NCBI GenBank assembly: GCA_003538525.1
Contig: DPRZ01000257.1
Coordinates: 1-5,675 of the forward strand
Length of the DNA stretch: 5,675 bases
Origin: Neisseriales bacterium
GTDB lineage: Bacteria; Pseudomonadota; Gammaproteobacteria; Burkholderiales; UBA11063
Direction: 5' to 3'
Shown here: piece by piece, positions 1-5,675 of the stretch
How the letters are laid out: the number at the start of each line of letters is the position of its first letter
Position numbering within the stretch: the stretch's first letter is position 1
The notes under the pieces: model-generated
What the model saw: only the letters and a program-made list of their open reading frames with translations
Database searches by the model: none
What the model was told of the DNA's origin: nothing
Position numbers and translations under genes: made by a program

Positions 1-375
1 TGGTGGAGATGGGGGGAATTGAACCCCCGTCCGAAAGCCCTCTACAACGAGTCCTACATACTTAGCTGGGTCTATCTTTATTCGCCCTGATTCCGCCGGC
101 CCAACAGGCAAAATCTGTGACTAACCACTAGTGCTCAATTTAAGTTGGTGGTCAACCTAAACCAAAGTTTATCTGAATGGCGCTGTGATCTAGCCGATAA
201 ACGAGCTAGGACAACGAAAGTAGACTAGGCTACTTGTAACATAGAATCGTCGTTAGACGCTTCCATGTTGGCAAATGTATTGTTTGCATTTAAGTTTTTA
301 CAGTGTTTTACGTGGGCTGTGATCACGGTATGCACTCTGTCGCTTTGTAACCCCCGTCGAAGCCATGTCATCCCC
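1..375 (-). ncRNA. ssrA: tmRNA (transfer-messenger RNA), one-piece form
   Basis: The RNA rescues ribosomes stalled on broken mRNAs: alanyl-tmRNA with SmpB enters the A site, then its internal reading frame adds a degradation tag. Read on the minus strand, the 5' end is GGGGATG and the 3' end is CATCTCC followed by ACCA. These pair as a 7-bp acceptor stem with a G-U at the third pair, the alanine identity signal. The 5' domain has the conserved GGCTTCGACGGGG stretch and GTGCATACC. The 3' domain has a T arm with five G-C pairs around TTCAATT, preceded by TTTCGGAC. The length of 375 nt is normal, and both ends can be placed to the base by the acceptor stem. The CCA is encoded in the DNA and coincides with the window edge, so nothing downstream of the gene is visible. 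Confidence 0.97.
225..287 (-). other. tmRNA tag-peptide reading frame (20 codons plus TAG)
   Basis: From a GCA resume codon at 287-285 the frame reads ANNTFANMEA then SNDDSMLQVA and stops at TAG (227-225). The GCA is nucleotide 89 of the tmRNA, almost the same place as in E. coli (90). It is followed by AAC as in E. coli, and the U and A at -5 and -4 from the resume codon, important for resumption in E. coli, are present. The tag is about twice the E. coli length and ends in QVA rather than LAA. The ending is still small and nonpolar, as ClpXP-type recognition needs. Later resume points, at GCC (272-270) or GCG (260-258), would give shorter tags but fit the position and upstream bases less well. 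Confidence 0.75.
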
Positions 376-380
376 AGGTG

Positions 381-396
381 ATTCTAAAGTTAGAAT
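381..396 (-). other. Small inverted repeat in the tmRNA precursor leader
   Basis: A perfect 6-bp inverted repeat, ATTCTA and TAGAAT around a 4-nt loop, ends five bases before the mature 5' end of tmRNA. A transcript starting about 7-9 bases after the -10 box would have a roughly 21-23 nt leader largely made of this hairpin, which RNase P would remove. It is AT-rich and has no T tract, so it is not a terminator. It could instead be a protein-binding dyad or chance. Confidence 0.4.
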
Positions 397-404
397 AGGG
401 TGCA

Positions 405-434
405 ATTATAACAGAATTGAGGATTGATATGCAA
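405..434 (-). promoter_or_regulatory. Sigma-70 type promoter of ssrA, extended -10
   Basis: On the minus strand a perfect TATAAT lies at 410-405 and is preceded by TGT, forming an extended -10 element. A weak -35 candidate, TTGCAT, lies at 434-429 with an 18-bp spacer. Transcription would start near 398-396, about 20 nt before the mature tmRNA end. The strong -10 suits the high constitutive expression known for tmRNA. Confidence 0.75.
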
Positions 435-482
435 GTAGTTGAACTAATATATTTAGTGATGCGGTTTATCATGTGATATTTT

Positions 483-510
483 TTGGTTATTGATGGCGGA
501 AAATAACCAA
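483..510. repeat. Perfect 9-bp inverted repeat, operator-like
   Basis: TTGGTTATT (483-491) and AATAACCAA (502-510) are exact reverse complements separated by 10 bases. The repeat ends eight bases before a TATAAT box and covers the place where its -35 element should be, so it would be about -48 to -21 relative to the expected start of the downstream lysozyme gene. No T tract follows on either strand, which argues against a terminator. The placement is typical of a dimeric repressor site. A binding protein cannot be named, and no regulator gene is in the window. Confidence 0.5.
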
Positions 511-518
511 TGGTGTAG

Positions 519-524
519 TATAAT
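519..524 (+). promoter_or_regulatory. Probable -10 box for the lysozyme gene
   Basis: A perfect TATAAT lies 53 bases before the ATG of the downstream gene. The sequence 16-18 bp upstream (GCGGAA region) bears no resemblance to TTGACA, and there is no TGn extension. If this is a promoter it is probably weak or depends on a factor. The inverted repeat just upstream may be that factor's site. Confidence 0.5.
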
Positions 525-565
525 TATTTGATAGCCAATAAGTCTATTTTAAAATTAAGCTAGTT

Positions 566-571
566 AGGTGG
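566..571 (+). promoter_or_regulatory. Ribosome binding site of the lysozyme gene
   Basis: AGGTGG sits six bases before the ATG at 578, a good Shine-Dalgarno match at normal spacing. It fixes that ATG as the start. Confidence 0.75.
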
Positions 572-577
572 TGTTAT

Positions 578-1219
578 ATGAATGCAATCGAATTAAAACT
601 AATTGATTTAGCACATAGTTTTGGTATTAATAATCAACTTGAGTTGGCGCATTTATTGGCGCAGTATGCGCACGAGTCGGCTAATTTTACCCGCTGGAGT
701 GAAGCCGAGAATTTCAGATATAAAACTGCGCGGCGAGTTTTTTGTGCTAATGCAGCGAGTTCAGCAATTCATGCAACACGCTTAGCTCAAATTAATGCTA
801 AACAAATTGAGTTGCATGCTCGAGATGATGATTTTTGTCCCCAGCCGTGGCTATTTAATTTAGTCTATGGTGCACGGATGGGCAATCAGTTGAATGGCAT
901 TTTGGATAATGATGGTTATGATTATCGTGGTGGTGGCGTGGTTCAATTAACTGGTAAGGCTAATTATCAAGGGTTTTTAGACTGGTTACAACACTCGGGA
1001 CAGCAATTGGATTTAACCCTAGCAACCATTGATGAATTTGTGCGTTCTGCTGATGGAGCTCTATTAGTTGGCATTTGGTTTTGGTTAGCCAATGATTTGG
1101 GTAAACTTGCACGCTTGGATGATGTCACGCGCTTGACTCAAGCCATAAACGGTGGTTTAAATGGTTTACAAGAGCGGATAGGTTTAACCGCGGAATATAA
1201 GCGAAAATTAGGGATTTAA
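578..1219 (+). CDS. Glycoside hydrolase family 19-type lysozyme / phage endolysin-like protein
   Basis: The predicted enzyme cleaves glycan chains of peptidoglycan (or chitin, which shares the fold). The 213 residues form a single catalytic domain of the usual length for phage GH19 endolysins, with no separate wall-binding domain. Recognisable family motifs, in order, are AHESANF (31-37) with the expected catalytic Glu33, the acidic SEAENF (41-46), VYGARMGN (96-103), YRGGGVVQLTGKANY (116-130) and the C-terminal INGGLNGL (190-197). The N terminus is charged and has no signal peptide or membrane segment, so the protein would stay in the cytoplasm unless a holin or a secretion system releases it; no such gene is adjacent. 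One oddity is Gly119, where relatives usually have Arg in the YRGRG motif. The gene stands alone with its own -10 box, ribosome site and terminator, beside ssrA. A prophage remnant or domesticated lysis gene is my inference; a secreted antibacterial effector is possible. Fold assignment is confident, biological role is not. Confidence 0.85.
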   Translation: MNAIELKLIDLAHSFGINNQLELAHLLAQYAHESANFTRWSEAENFRYKTARRVFCANAASSAIHATRLAQINAKQIELHARDDDFCPQPWLFNLVYGARMGNQLNGILDNDGYDYRGGGVVQLTGKANYQGFLDWLQHSGQQLDLTLATIDEFVRSADGALLVGIWFWLANDLGKLARLDDVTRLTQAINGGLNGLQERIGLTAEYKRKLGI

Positions 1220-1235
1220 TTGATGAGTTAGCAAT

Positions 1236-1268
1236 AAAAAAACCAAGTTAAAAAACTTGGTTTTTTTT
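1236..1268. terminator. Bidirectional Rho-independent terminator
   Basis: CCAAGTT (1243-1249) and AACTTGG (1254-1260) form a 7-bp stem with a 4-A loop, flanked by seven A on the left and eight T on the right. The A and T tracts extend the stem and supply a U run on both strands. It lies 16 bases after the lysozyme stop and 14 bases after the thrC stop, so it can end both convergent transcripts. Confidence 0.9.
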
Positions 1269-1282
1269 GCAGTAAAGTGCAA

Positions 1283-2560
1283 TTACGCTTTATTGGCTAA
1301 AGCTTGCTGAACTTGTTTAATATCAGCTTGCGTTTCAACTAAATATTGAGGTTTATCCAATAAAATTTGCAATTGCTCAGGCACGGCTAATTTAGTTTGA
1401 ATAATTGGTTCAATGACCGTTTCAAATTTACTCGGTGCTGCGGTTGCAACCATAATCCATTTTTGTGGACTAAGTTGTTGGCGGGCAAAATACGCAGTGG
1501 CTGTATGTGGGCAAACCACATAATTATATTGCGAATTTATCGCTTGAATTACCTCACGAATTTGCTGATCGTTGACGCTAATTGCTTGCACATTGGCTTT
1601 GAAATTATCCCATGTGTTAAATAAATAGCTTAAGCGCTCAAAGTTACTTGGATTACCGACATCCATTGCATTTGCGATGGTTGCAATGCTAGCTTTAGGT
1701 TCAAATTTACCTTGAGCAATATAATCAGAAATAACCCGATTGGCATTAGTTGCTAAGGCAATTTCACGAATTGGAAAGCCCATTGCTTTAGCCCAGAACG
1801 CCGCAGTTGAATTACCTACATTTCCCGTTGGGATTATATAGGCTGCTGGTTCATTATGCGCCAATTGGAATTGCCAGCTTGTGTAAGCATAATAAGTTAA
1901 TTGCGGCAATAAACGTGCAATATTAATGCTATTGGCACTACTTAAATGCGCACGGCTTTTCCACCACTCATCACTAAAGGCTTGTTTGACAATTTTTTGG
2001 CAATCATCAAAAGTTCCCTCAACGGCCACGGCTAAAATATTATCGCCCCAGCAGGTAATTTGTTTTTCTTGACGTTGTGAAATTTGTCCTTTAGGGAACA
2101 TAACGACCACATCAACATTAGATTTTTGGTGAAAAGCACTCGCTACCGCCGATCCAGTATCACCTGAGGTAGCAACAATAATTGTCGTTTTACGATTTTT
2201 GGATAATCGAGTCATACATTCAGCTAAGAAGCGAGCACCAAAATCTTTAAACGATAAAGTTGGACCTTGAAATAATTCCATGACATAAGTATTGTCATTA
2301 AGTTGTTTCACAGGGAGTGGGAAATTGAAAGCGTTTTGGCAAATTTCGCCAAGTTGGCTTTCTAATTCATCACCTTTGAAATAGTCGGCTAGAATTTTAG
2401 CGGCAAATTGTGGATAGCTTAATTGAGGATCTAATTCCGCCCAATTAATTTGCGGAAAATATTCAGGAACAAATAAGCCACCGTCTTCGGCTAAGCCTTG
2501 CAAAATTGCTTGGCTAACCGTTTTATGATTATTTTTATCACGAGTACTATAAAAAAACAT
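1283..2560 (-). CDS. thrC: Threonine synthase
   Basis: This PLP enzyme converts O-phosphohomoserine and water to threonine and phosphate, the last step of threonine synthesis in the cytoplasm. At 425 residues it is close to the E. coli protein (428) and collinear with it. Visible features are the N-terminal FYSTRDKN start, the family motif ELFQGPTLSFKDFGARF (95-111) with the PLP-binding Lys105, TSGDTGSA (131-138), SANSINIARLLPQ (208-220) and the glycine-rich phosphate-binding PTGNVGNSTA (244-253). The C-terminal region keeps VCPHTATAYFA and a TAAPSKFE segment matching E. coli HPAKFKE. It is the third gene of the thrABC order and is followed at once by the terminator. It starts 42 bases after thrB, a wider gap than between thrA and thrB. 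No truncation or frameshift is seen. Confidence 0.97.
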   Translation of the reverse strand: MFFYSTRDKNNHKTVSQAILQGLAEDGGLFVPEYFPQINWAELDPQLSYPQFAAKILADYFKGDELESQLGEICQNAFNFPLPVKQLNDNTYVMELFQGPTLSFKDFGARFLAECMTRLSKNRKTTIIVATSGDTGSAVASAFHQKSNVDVVVMFPKGQISQRQEKQITCWGDNILAVAVEGTFDDCQKIVKQAFSDEWWKSRAHLSSANSINIARLLPQLTYYAYTSWQFQLAHNEPAAYIIPTGNVGNSTAAFWAKAMGFPIREIALATNANRVISDYIAQGKFEPKASIATIANAMDVGNPSNFERLSYLFNTWDNFKANVQAISVNDQQIREVIQAINSQYNYVVCPHTATAYFARQQLSPQKWIMVATAAPSKFETVIEPIIQTKLAVPEQLQILLDKPQYLVETQADIKQVQQALANKA

Positions 2561-2566
2561 TTTAAG

Positions 2567-2573
2567 CTTTCTT
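2567..2573 (-). promoter_or_regulatory. Weak ribosome binding site of thrC
   Basis: AAGAAAG on the minus strand lies six bases before the thrC ATG. It is purine-rich but matches the GGAGG core poorly. It sits in a 42-base, very AT-rich spacer (2561-2602) with no clear promoter or terminator. The ATG itself is supported by alignment of the N terminus with the family. Confidence 0.5.
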
Positions 2574-2602
2574 AATTAAATAATAACAGTTTAAATTAAT
2601 AA

Positions 2603-3547
2603 TTATGCGATCAAATAAGCACCATGCGGATTAATTGGTGAAATCCAATGATCCGCAGCAATATCATGCTCTTGAAAAGCCGCGAGCATCGCTTGAGCTA
2701 CAACTTCGGCTTGTGCTTGATTGGCACAAAAAGCCAATAAGCTTGGGCCTGAGCCAGAGAATGTCGCACTAATTGCACCCGCATCCAATGCCGCTTGTTT
2801 AACCGCATAATAACCAGTTACCAGAGCAGCACGCTGTGGCTCGATAATTAAATCTTGCATTGCGCGGCGCAGTAACTCAATATCTTTAGTGTATAAAGCA
2901 CATACGGTGGCAGCTAATTGTGCGGATTGCTCCACATATTTTTTCAAGGCTACCGTTGGGCTTAAAATCCCGCGCGCGCCCTTGGTTTCAACTTGTAAAT
3001 GTGGGTGAATAATCACACAATATAATTCTGGATAGGGCAGGTTAATTACTTCAATGGGCTCAAGGTTGCGAATTAAGGTAATTCCACCAAATACCGAAGG
3101 TGCAACATTATCTGCATGGCGTCCACCCGAGGCAATTTCTTCGCCGTAAAGTGCAAATTCAACCAATTTTTCGCGACTAACTGGATTAACCAAAAAGCCA
3201 TTGAGTGCAACCACTGCCGCAACGGCTGAGGCCGCCGAGCCGCCCATACCTGAACCGAGTGCTATGCCTTTATCAATTTGCAAGGAAAAGCCACAAGTTA
3301 TCCCGAGCTCTTCACACATCTTTTGCAAGGCATAGGATGCGGTGTTTTTACTAGGTTCAAGTGGTAAGCCGCTAATTGAATTGATTTTTTCAATGACAAT
3401 TTGACCATCATTACGTTTAGTTAGTGTAACAGTATCACCCACCGCATCCAGCGCTAAACCCATGATATCAAAACCAACCCCAAGATTAGCACTCGTTGCG
3501 GGTGCAAAAGCGCTAAGTTGGCTGATTCCTGATTTTAACAAACTCAT
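2603..3547 (-). CDS. thrB: Homoserine kinase (GHMP family)
   Basis: The enzyme phosphorylates homoserine with ATP to give O-phosphohomoserine, the substrate of the neighbouring thrC product. Its 314 residues match the usual size (E. coli 310). The three GHMP kinase motifs are present: APATSANLGVGFDIMG (15-30), the glycine-rich ATP loop GSGMGGSAASAVAA (98-111) and FSGSGPSLLAF (263-273). The conserved GGRHADNVAPSVFGG (141-155) lies between them. The ATP loop has GMGGSAAS where E. coli has GLGSSACS, so it belongs to a different sequence subgroup. The N terminus is about eight residues longer before the first motif than in E. coli; I keep this ATG because a good ribosome site precedes it and I see no better start. 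It begins 10 bases after the thrA stop, consistent with one transcript and translational coupling. Confidence 0.97.
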   Translation of the reverse strand: MSLLKSGISQLSAFAPATSANLGVGFDIMGLALDAVGDTVTLTKRNDGQIVIEKINSISGLPLEPSKNTASYALQKMCEELGITCGFSLQIDKGIALGSGMGGSAASAVAAVVALNGFLVNPVSREKLVEFALYGEEIASGGRHADNVAPSVFGGITLIRNLEPIEVINLPYPELYCVIIHPHLQVETKGARGILSPTVALKKYVEQSAQLAATVCALYTKDIELLRRAMQDLIIEPQRAALVTGYYAVKQAALDAGAISATFSGSGPSLLAFCANQAQAEVVAQAMLAAFQEHDIAADHWISPINPHGAYLIA

Positions 3548-3555
3548 CTGCAGCG

Positions 3556-3560
3556 CCTTA
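3556..3560 (-). promoter_or_regulatory. thrB ribosome binding site overlapping the thrA stop codon
   Basis: On the minus strand TAAGG contains the thrA stop (TAA, 3560-3558) and an AAGG ribosome site eight bases before the thrB ATG. Ribosomes finishing thrA would therefore be placed to start thrB. Confidence 0.65.
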
Positions 3561-5675
3561 GTATAAGAATGAAGTTAAGCGTAATAAGTCAGCGAAAATA
3601 CCCGCAGCCGTAACCGCACCACCAGCACCAGGACCTTGAATAATCATTGGGCGAGTTTGGTCATAACGTTGCGTTTGGAAAATAATAATATTATCGGTAC
3701 CATTTAAACGTGCTAATGGGTGCGTTTGCGCTACCGATTGAATCGCAACATTAATTGAGCTATCTGCGGAAATTTTACCAGCGTAGCATAATTTTTCACT
3801 TTTAGCCGCTGCCGCGTGTGCCATATCCATGATTAAATGATCGAATTGTGGTAAGCGTTCCATAAATTCGGCAACTGAACATTCACGTAATTCGGCGGGA
3901 ACTAAATTAGTTACGCCAATATCTGTTAATGATACGCTGTAACCAATTTCACGCGCCAAGCAAACTAATTTACGCGCAACGTCTTGACCCGATAAATCTT
4001 CACGTGGATCTGGTTCGGTATAACCTAATTCTTTCGCTTCTTTGACGATTTCTGAGAAAATGCGCCCTTTGCCTAATTCATTAAAGATATAACTAAGTGT
4101 TCCTGAGACAACGCCTTCAATTGAAATAATTTCATCACCAGTTTTAATTAAATCTTGGAGGGTGTTAATAACTGGTAAGCCTGCGCAAACGGTAGCTTCA
4201 TATAGATAATGACAGCTGTTTTTAGCCGCAGTAGCTTTAATTTGACGATAGTAATCAATATCGCCAGCATTAGCATGTTTATTTGGTGTAATTACGTTAA
4301 AACCTTGGTTGAAGAAATCAAGGTAATGTTTAGCTAAGTCTTTACTCGCGGTACAATCAATAATTACGGCATGTGGAATATCATCACTTAATAAATGGGT
4401 GGTAAATTCAGCCATATTGCTTGGAATTGCATGTTGAGCTAGATTAGCGCGCCATGCACCATTTAACGCATCGTCACTTAATAACATTTGTTGACTGTTC
4501 ATGATGCCGCGAACACAAATATCAACTTGATATTTAGCTTTAATTTGCGCCCGAGCCGCTTCAATTTGATCGAGCAAGGTTGCACCAATTCCGCCTGGTC
4601 CAATTAGACCAACTGAAATTACGCGATCAGATAAATAGAAGCCTGCATGTGCTGCTTGGAGTGCTTTATTAATATCTTTGCTGCCAATTACTACCGAGAT
4701 ATTGCGTTCAGAAGAACCCTGCGCAATTGCACGAATATTAATATTGGCTTTAGCTAAAGTAGCAAAAAATTTGCCCGCAACCCCTGGGTTACCTACCATA
4801 TCATCACCAACTGCGGCTAAAATTGCACACGAAGAATCGGCGCTGACTTTATTAATTTGCCCGTTATCAATTTCAAATTTCAAGCTGCTATTTAAAGCTT
4901 CTAATGCAACATCAACTGATTTATTGGCAATCGCTAAACACAATGAGTGTTCTGAGCTAGCTTGAGAAATTAAGATTACCGATACTTTGCATTGACGCAT
5001 AATTTCAAAAATTCGTGCGGCACTACCTGACACGCCAGCCATACCAGCGCCCTCAATATTAATTAAGGCAATTTCATCGACATAAGTTAAGCCCTTAATT
5101 GGGTGCTTTGATTTGGTTGATGCATTGGTAATTAAAGTACCTTCAGCATTGGGATTGTAACTATTTTTAATATAGAGTGGAATATTGGCTTCTTGCACCG
5201 GGGCAATTGTCATTGGATGTAATACACTGGCACCAAAGTAGGCTAATTCCAGCGCTTCTTGATAGGATAAATTATCGATGCAGAATGCTGATTTAACTTT
5301 AGCAGGATGTGCGGTATAAATTCCATCGACATCTGTCCAGATAATTAGTTTGATCGCTTGGAATAAACGTGCAAAAATTGCACCCGAGAAATCACTGCCA
5401 TTACGTCCAAGGGTGGTGCGTTTGCCATCTAAAGTTGAGGCAATAAATCCAGTTACGACTAATTGGCTAAAGTCTTTATCTTTAAGGTATTCAATTAACG
5501 CCGCTTGACTACGTTCCCAATCAATGCAAACTACGCCATCTTTTTTGTAGCAATATAAAACTTTGCTGGCATCAAGATAAAGTGTTTTGTTGGTTAAGTT
5601 TAGATAGGCGGTTAAAATTTGCGCTGACCATTGTTCGCCATAGCCAAGAATGAAATCTTGAATTTCGCTTGAGTA
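3558..5675 (-). CDS. thrA: Bifunctional aspartokinase I / homoserine dehydrogenase I, 5' end beyond the window
   Basis: ThrA carries out the first and third steps from aspartate to threonine: ATP-dependent phosphorylation of aspartate and NADPH-dependent reduction of aspartate semialdehyde to homoserine. The frame stays open to the right edge and encodes 705 residues here; comparison with the 820-residue E. coli protein suggests about 115 N-terminal residues are missing. Numbering from the window edge, the kinase part shows GRNGSDFS (90-97), WTDVDGIYT (113-121) and SYQEALELAYFGASVLHP (137-154). Two ACT-type regulatory segments follow, near 197-250 and 284-332, the second containing ANINIRAIAQGSSERNISVV; in E. 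coli this region mediates threonine feedback inhibition. The dehydrogenase part has the NAD(P)-binding GPGGIG (359-364), TPNKHAN (463-469), SGTLSYIFNEL (524-534), GYTEPDPREDLSG (551-563) and catalytic Lys569 in DVARKL. The ATG at 5213 is an internal methionine in the kinase domain, not the start. The operon promoter and any leader lie outside the window. Confidence 0.97.
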   Translation of the reverse strand, partial: YSSEIQDFILGYGEQWSAQILTAYLNLTNKTLYLDASKVLYCYKKDGVVCIDWERSQAALIEYLKDKDFSQLVVTGFIASTLDGKRTTLGRNGSDFSGAIFARLFQAIKLIIWTDVDGIYTAHPAKVKSAFCIDNLSYQEALELAYFGASVLHPMTIAPVQEANIPLYIKNSYNPNAEGTLITNASTKSKHPIKGLTYVDEIALINIEGAGMAGVSGSAARIFEIMRQCKVSVILISQASSEHSLCLAIANKSVDVALEALNSSLKFEIDNGQINKVSADSSCAILAAVGDDMVGNPGVAGKFFATLAKANINIRAIAQGSSERNISVVIGSKDINKALQAAHAGFYLSDRVISVGLIGPGGIGATLLDQIEAARAQIKAKYQVDICVRGIMNSQQMLLSDDALNGAWRANLAQHAIPSNMAEFTTHLLSDDIPHAVIIDCTASKDLAKHYLDFFNQGFNVITPNKHANAGDIDYYRQIKATAAKNSCHYLYEATVCAGLPVINTLQDLIKTGDEIISIEGVVSGTLSYIFNELGKGRIFSEIVKEAKELGYTEPDPREDLSGQDVARKLVCLAREIGYSVSLTDIGVTNLVPAELRECSVAEFMERLPQFDHLIMDMAHAAAAKSEKLCYAGKISADSSINVAIQSVAQTHPLARLNGTDNIIIFQTQRYDQTRPMIIQGPGAGGAVTAAGIFADLLRLTSFLY

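Noticed and set aside
1..75. A separate tRNA gene on the minus strand, suggested by the T arm and CCA end
   Set aside because: There is no anticodon or D arm within tRNA distance, and the acceptor partner lies at 369-375, which makes it the 3' domain of tmRNA.
483..510. The inverted repeat as a Rho-independent terminator
   Set aside because: No T tract follows the stem on either strand, and the stem is AT-rich with a 10-base loop.
1397..1624. Plus-strand open frame of 75 codons
   Set aside because: It lies wholly inside thrC on the opposite strand, has no ribosome site or recognisable domain, and the thrC frame is clearly the coding one.
2561..2602. A terminator or internal promoter in the thrB-thrC spacer
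   Set aside because: The spacer is AT-rich with only imperfect self-complementarity, no G-C stem with a U run, and no convincing -35/-10 pair.
4678..4965. Plus-strand open frame of 95 codons
   Set aside because: It is antisense to the conserved ACT region of thrA and shows no family features of its own.
3558..5213. thrA starting at the ATG at 5213 as a 551-residue protein
   Set aside because: The same frame continues open to 5675 and encodes clear aspartokinase motifs (GRNGSDFS, WTDVDGIYT), so this methionine is internal and the gene is cut by the window edge.

Overview
The window looks like part of an ordinary chromosome from a moderately AT-rich gammaproteobacterium. The evidence is a one-piece tmRNA with an encoded CCA end, and a thrA-thrB-thrC operon whose thrA is the fused aspartokinase/homoserine dehydrogenase I. 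I cannot name the family. The tmRNA tag peptide is long and does not end in the common ALAA, so a typical enteric bacterium is unlikely.

Layout from left to right: (1) The tmRNA gene ssrA fills 1-375 on the minus strand. Its 3' CCA is the first three bases of the window, and an extended -10 promoter drives it leftward. (2) The 376-577 gap holds the two divergent control regions: the ssrA promoter with a small leader hairpin, and, for the next gene, a perfect 9-bp inverted repeat just upstream of a TATAAT box. (3) A plus-strand gene at 578-1219 encodes a 213-residue glycoside hydrolase 19-type lysozyme (phage endolysin-like) with no signal peptide and no visible lysis partner. (4) A compact hairpin flanked by A and T tracts at 1236-1268 can terminate transcription in both directions between this gene and the convergent operon. 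(5) The rest (1283-5675) is the threonine operon on the minus strand, transcribed thrA, thrB, thrC. The 5' part of thrA lies beyond the right edge.

The three thr genes cover four of the five steps from aspartate to threonine: ThrA phosphorylates aspartate and later reduces aspartate semialdehyde to homoserine, ThrB phosphorylates homoserine, and ThrC makes threonine. Aspartate semialdehyde dehydrogenase is not in the window. The operon promoter and any leader/attenuator would be upstream of thrA and are not visible.

I found no convincing new multi-gene system. The points most worth a second look are the unusual tmRNA tag, the lone endolysin gene with its own control signals beside ssrA, and the inverted repeat upstream of it.
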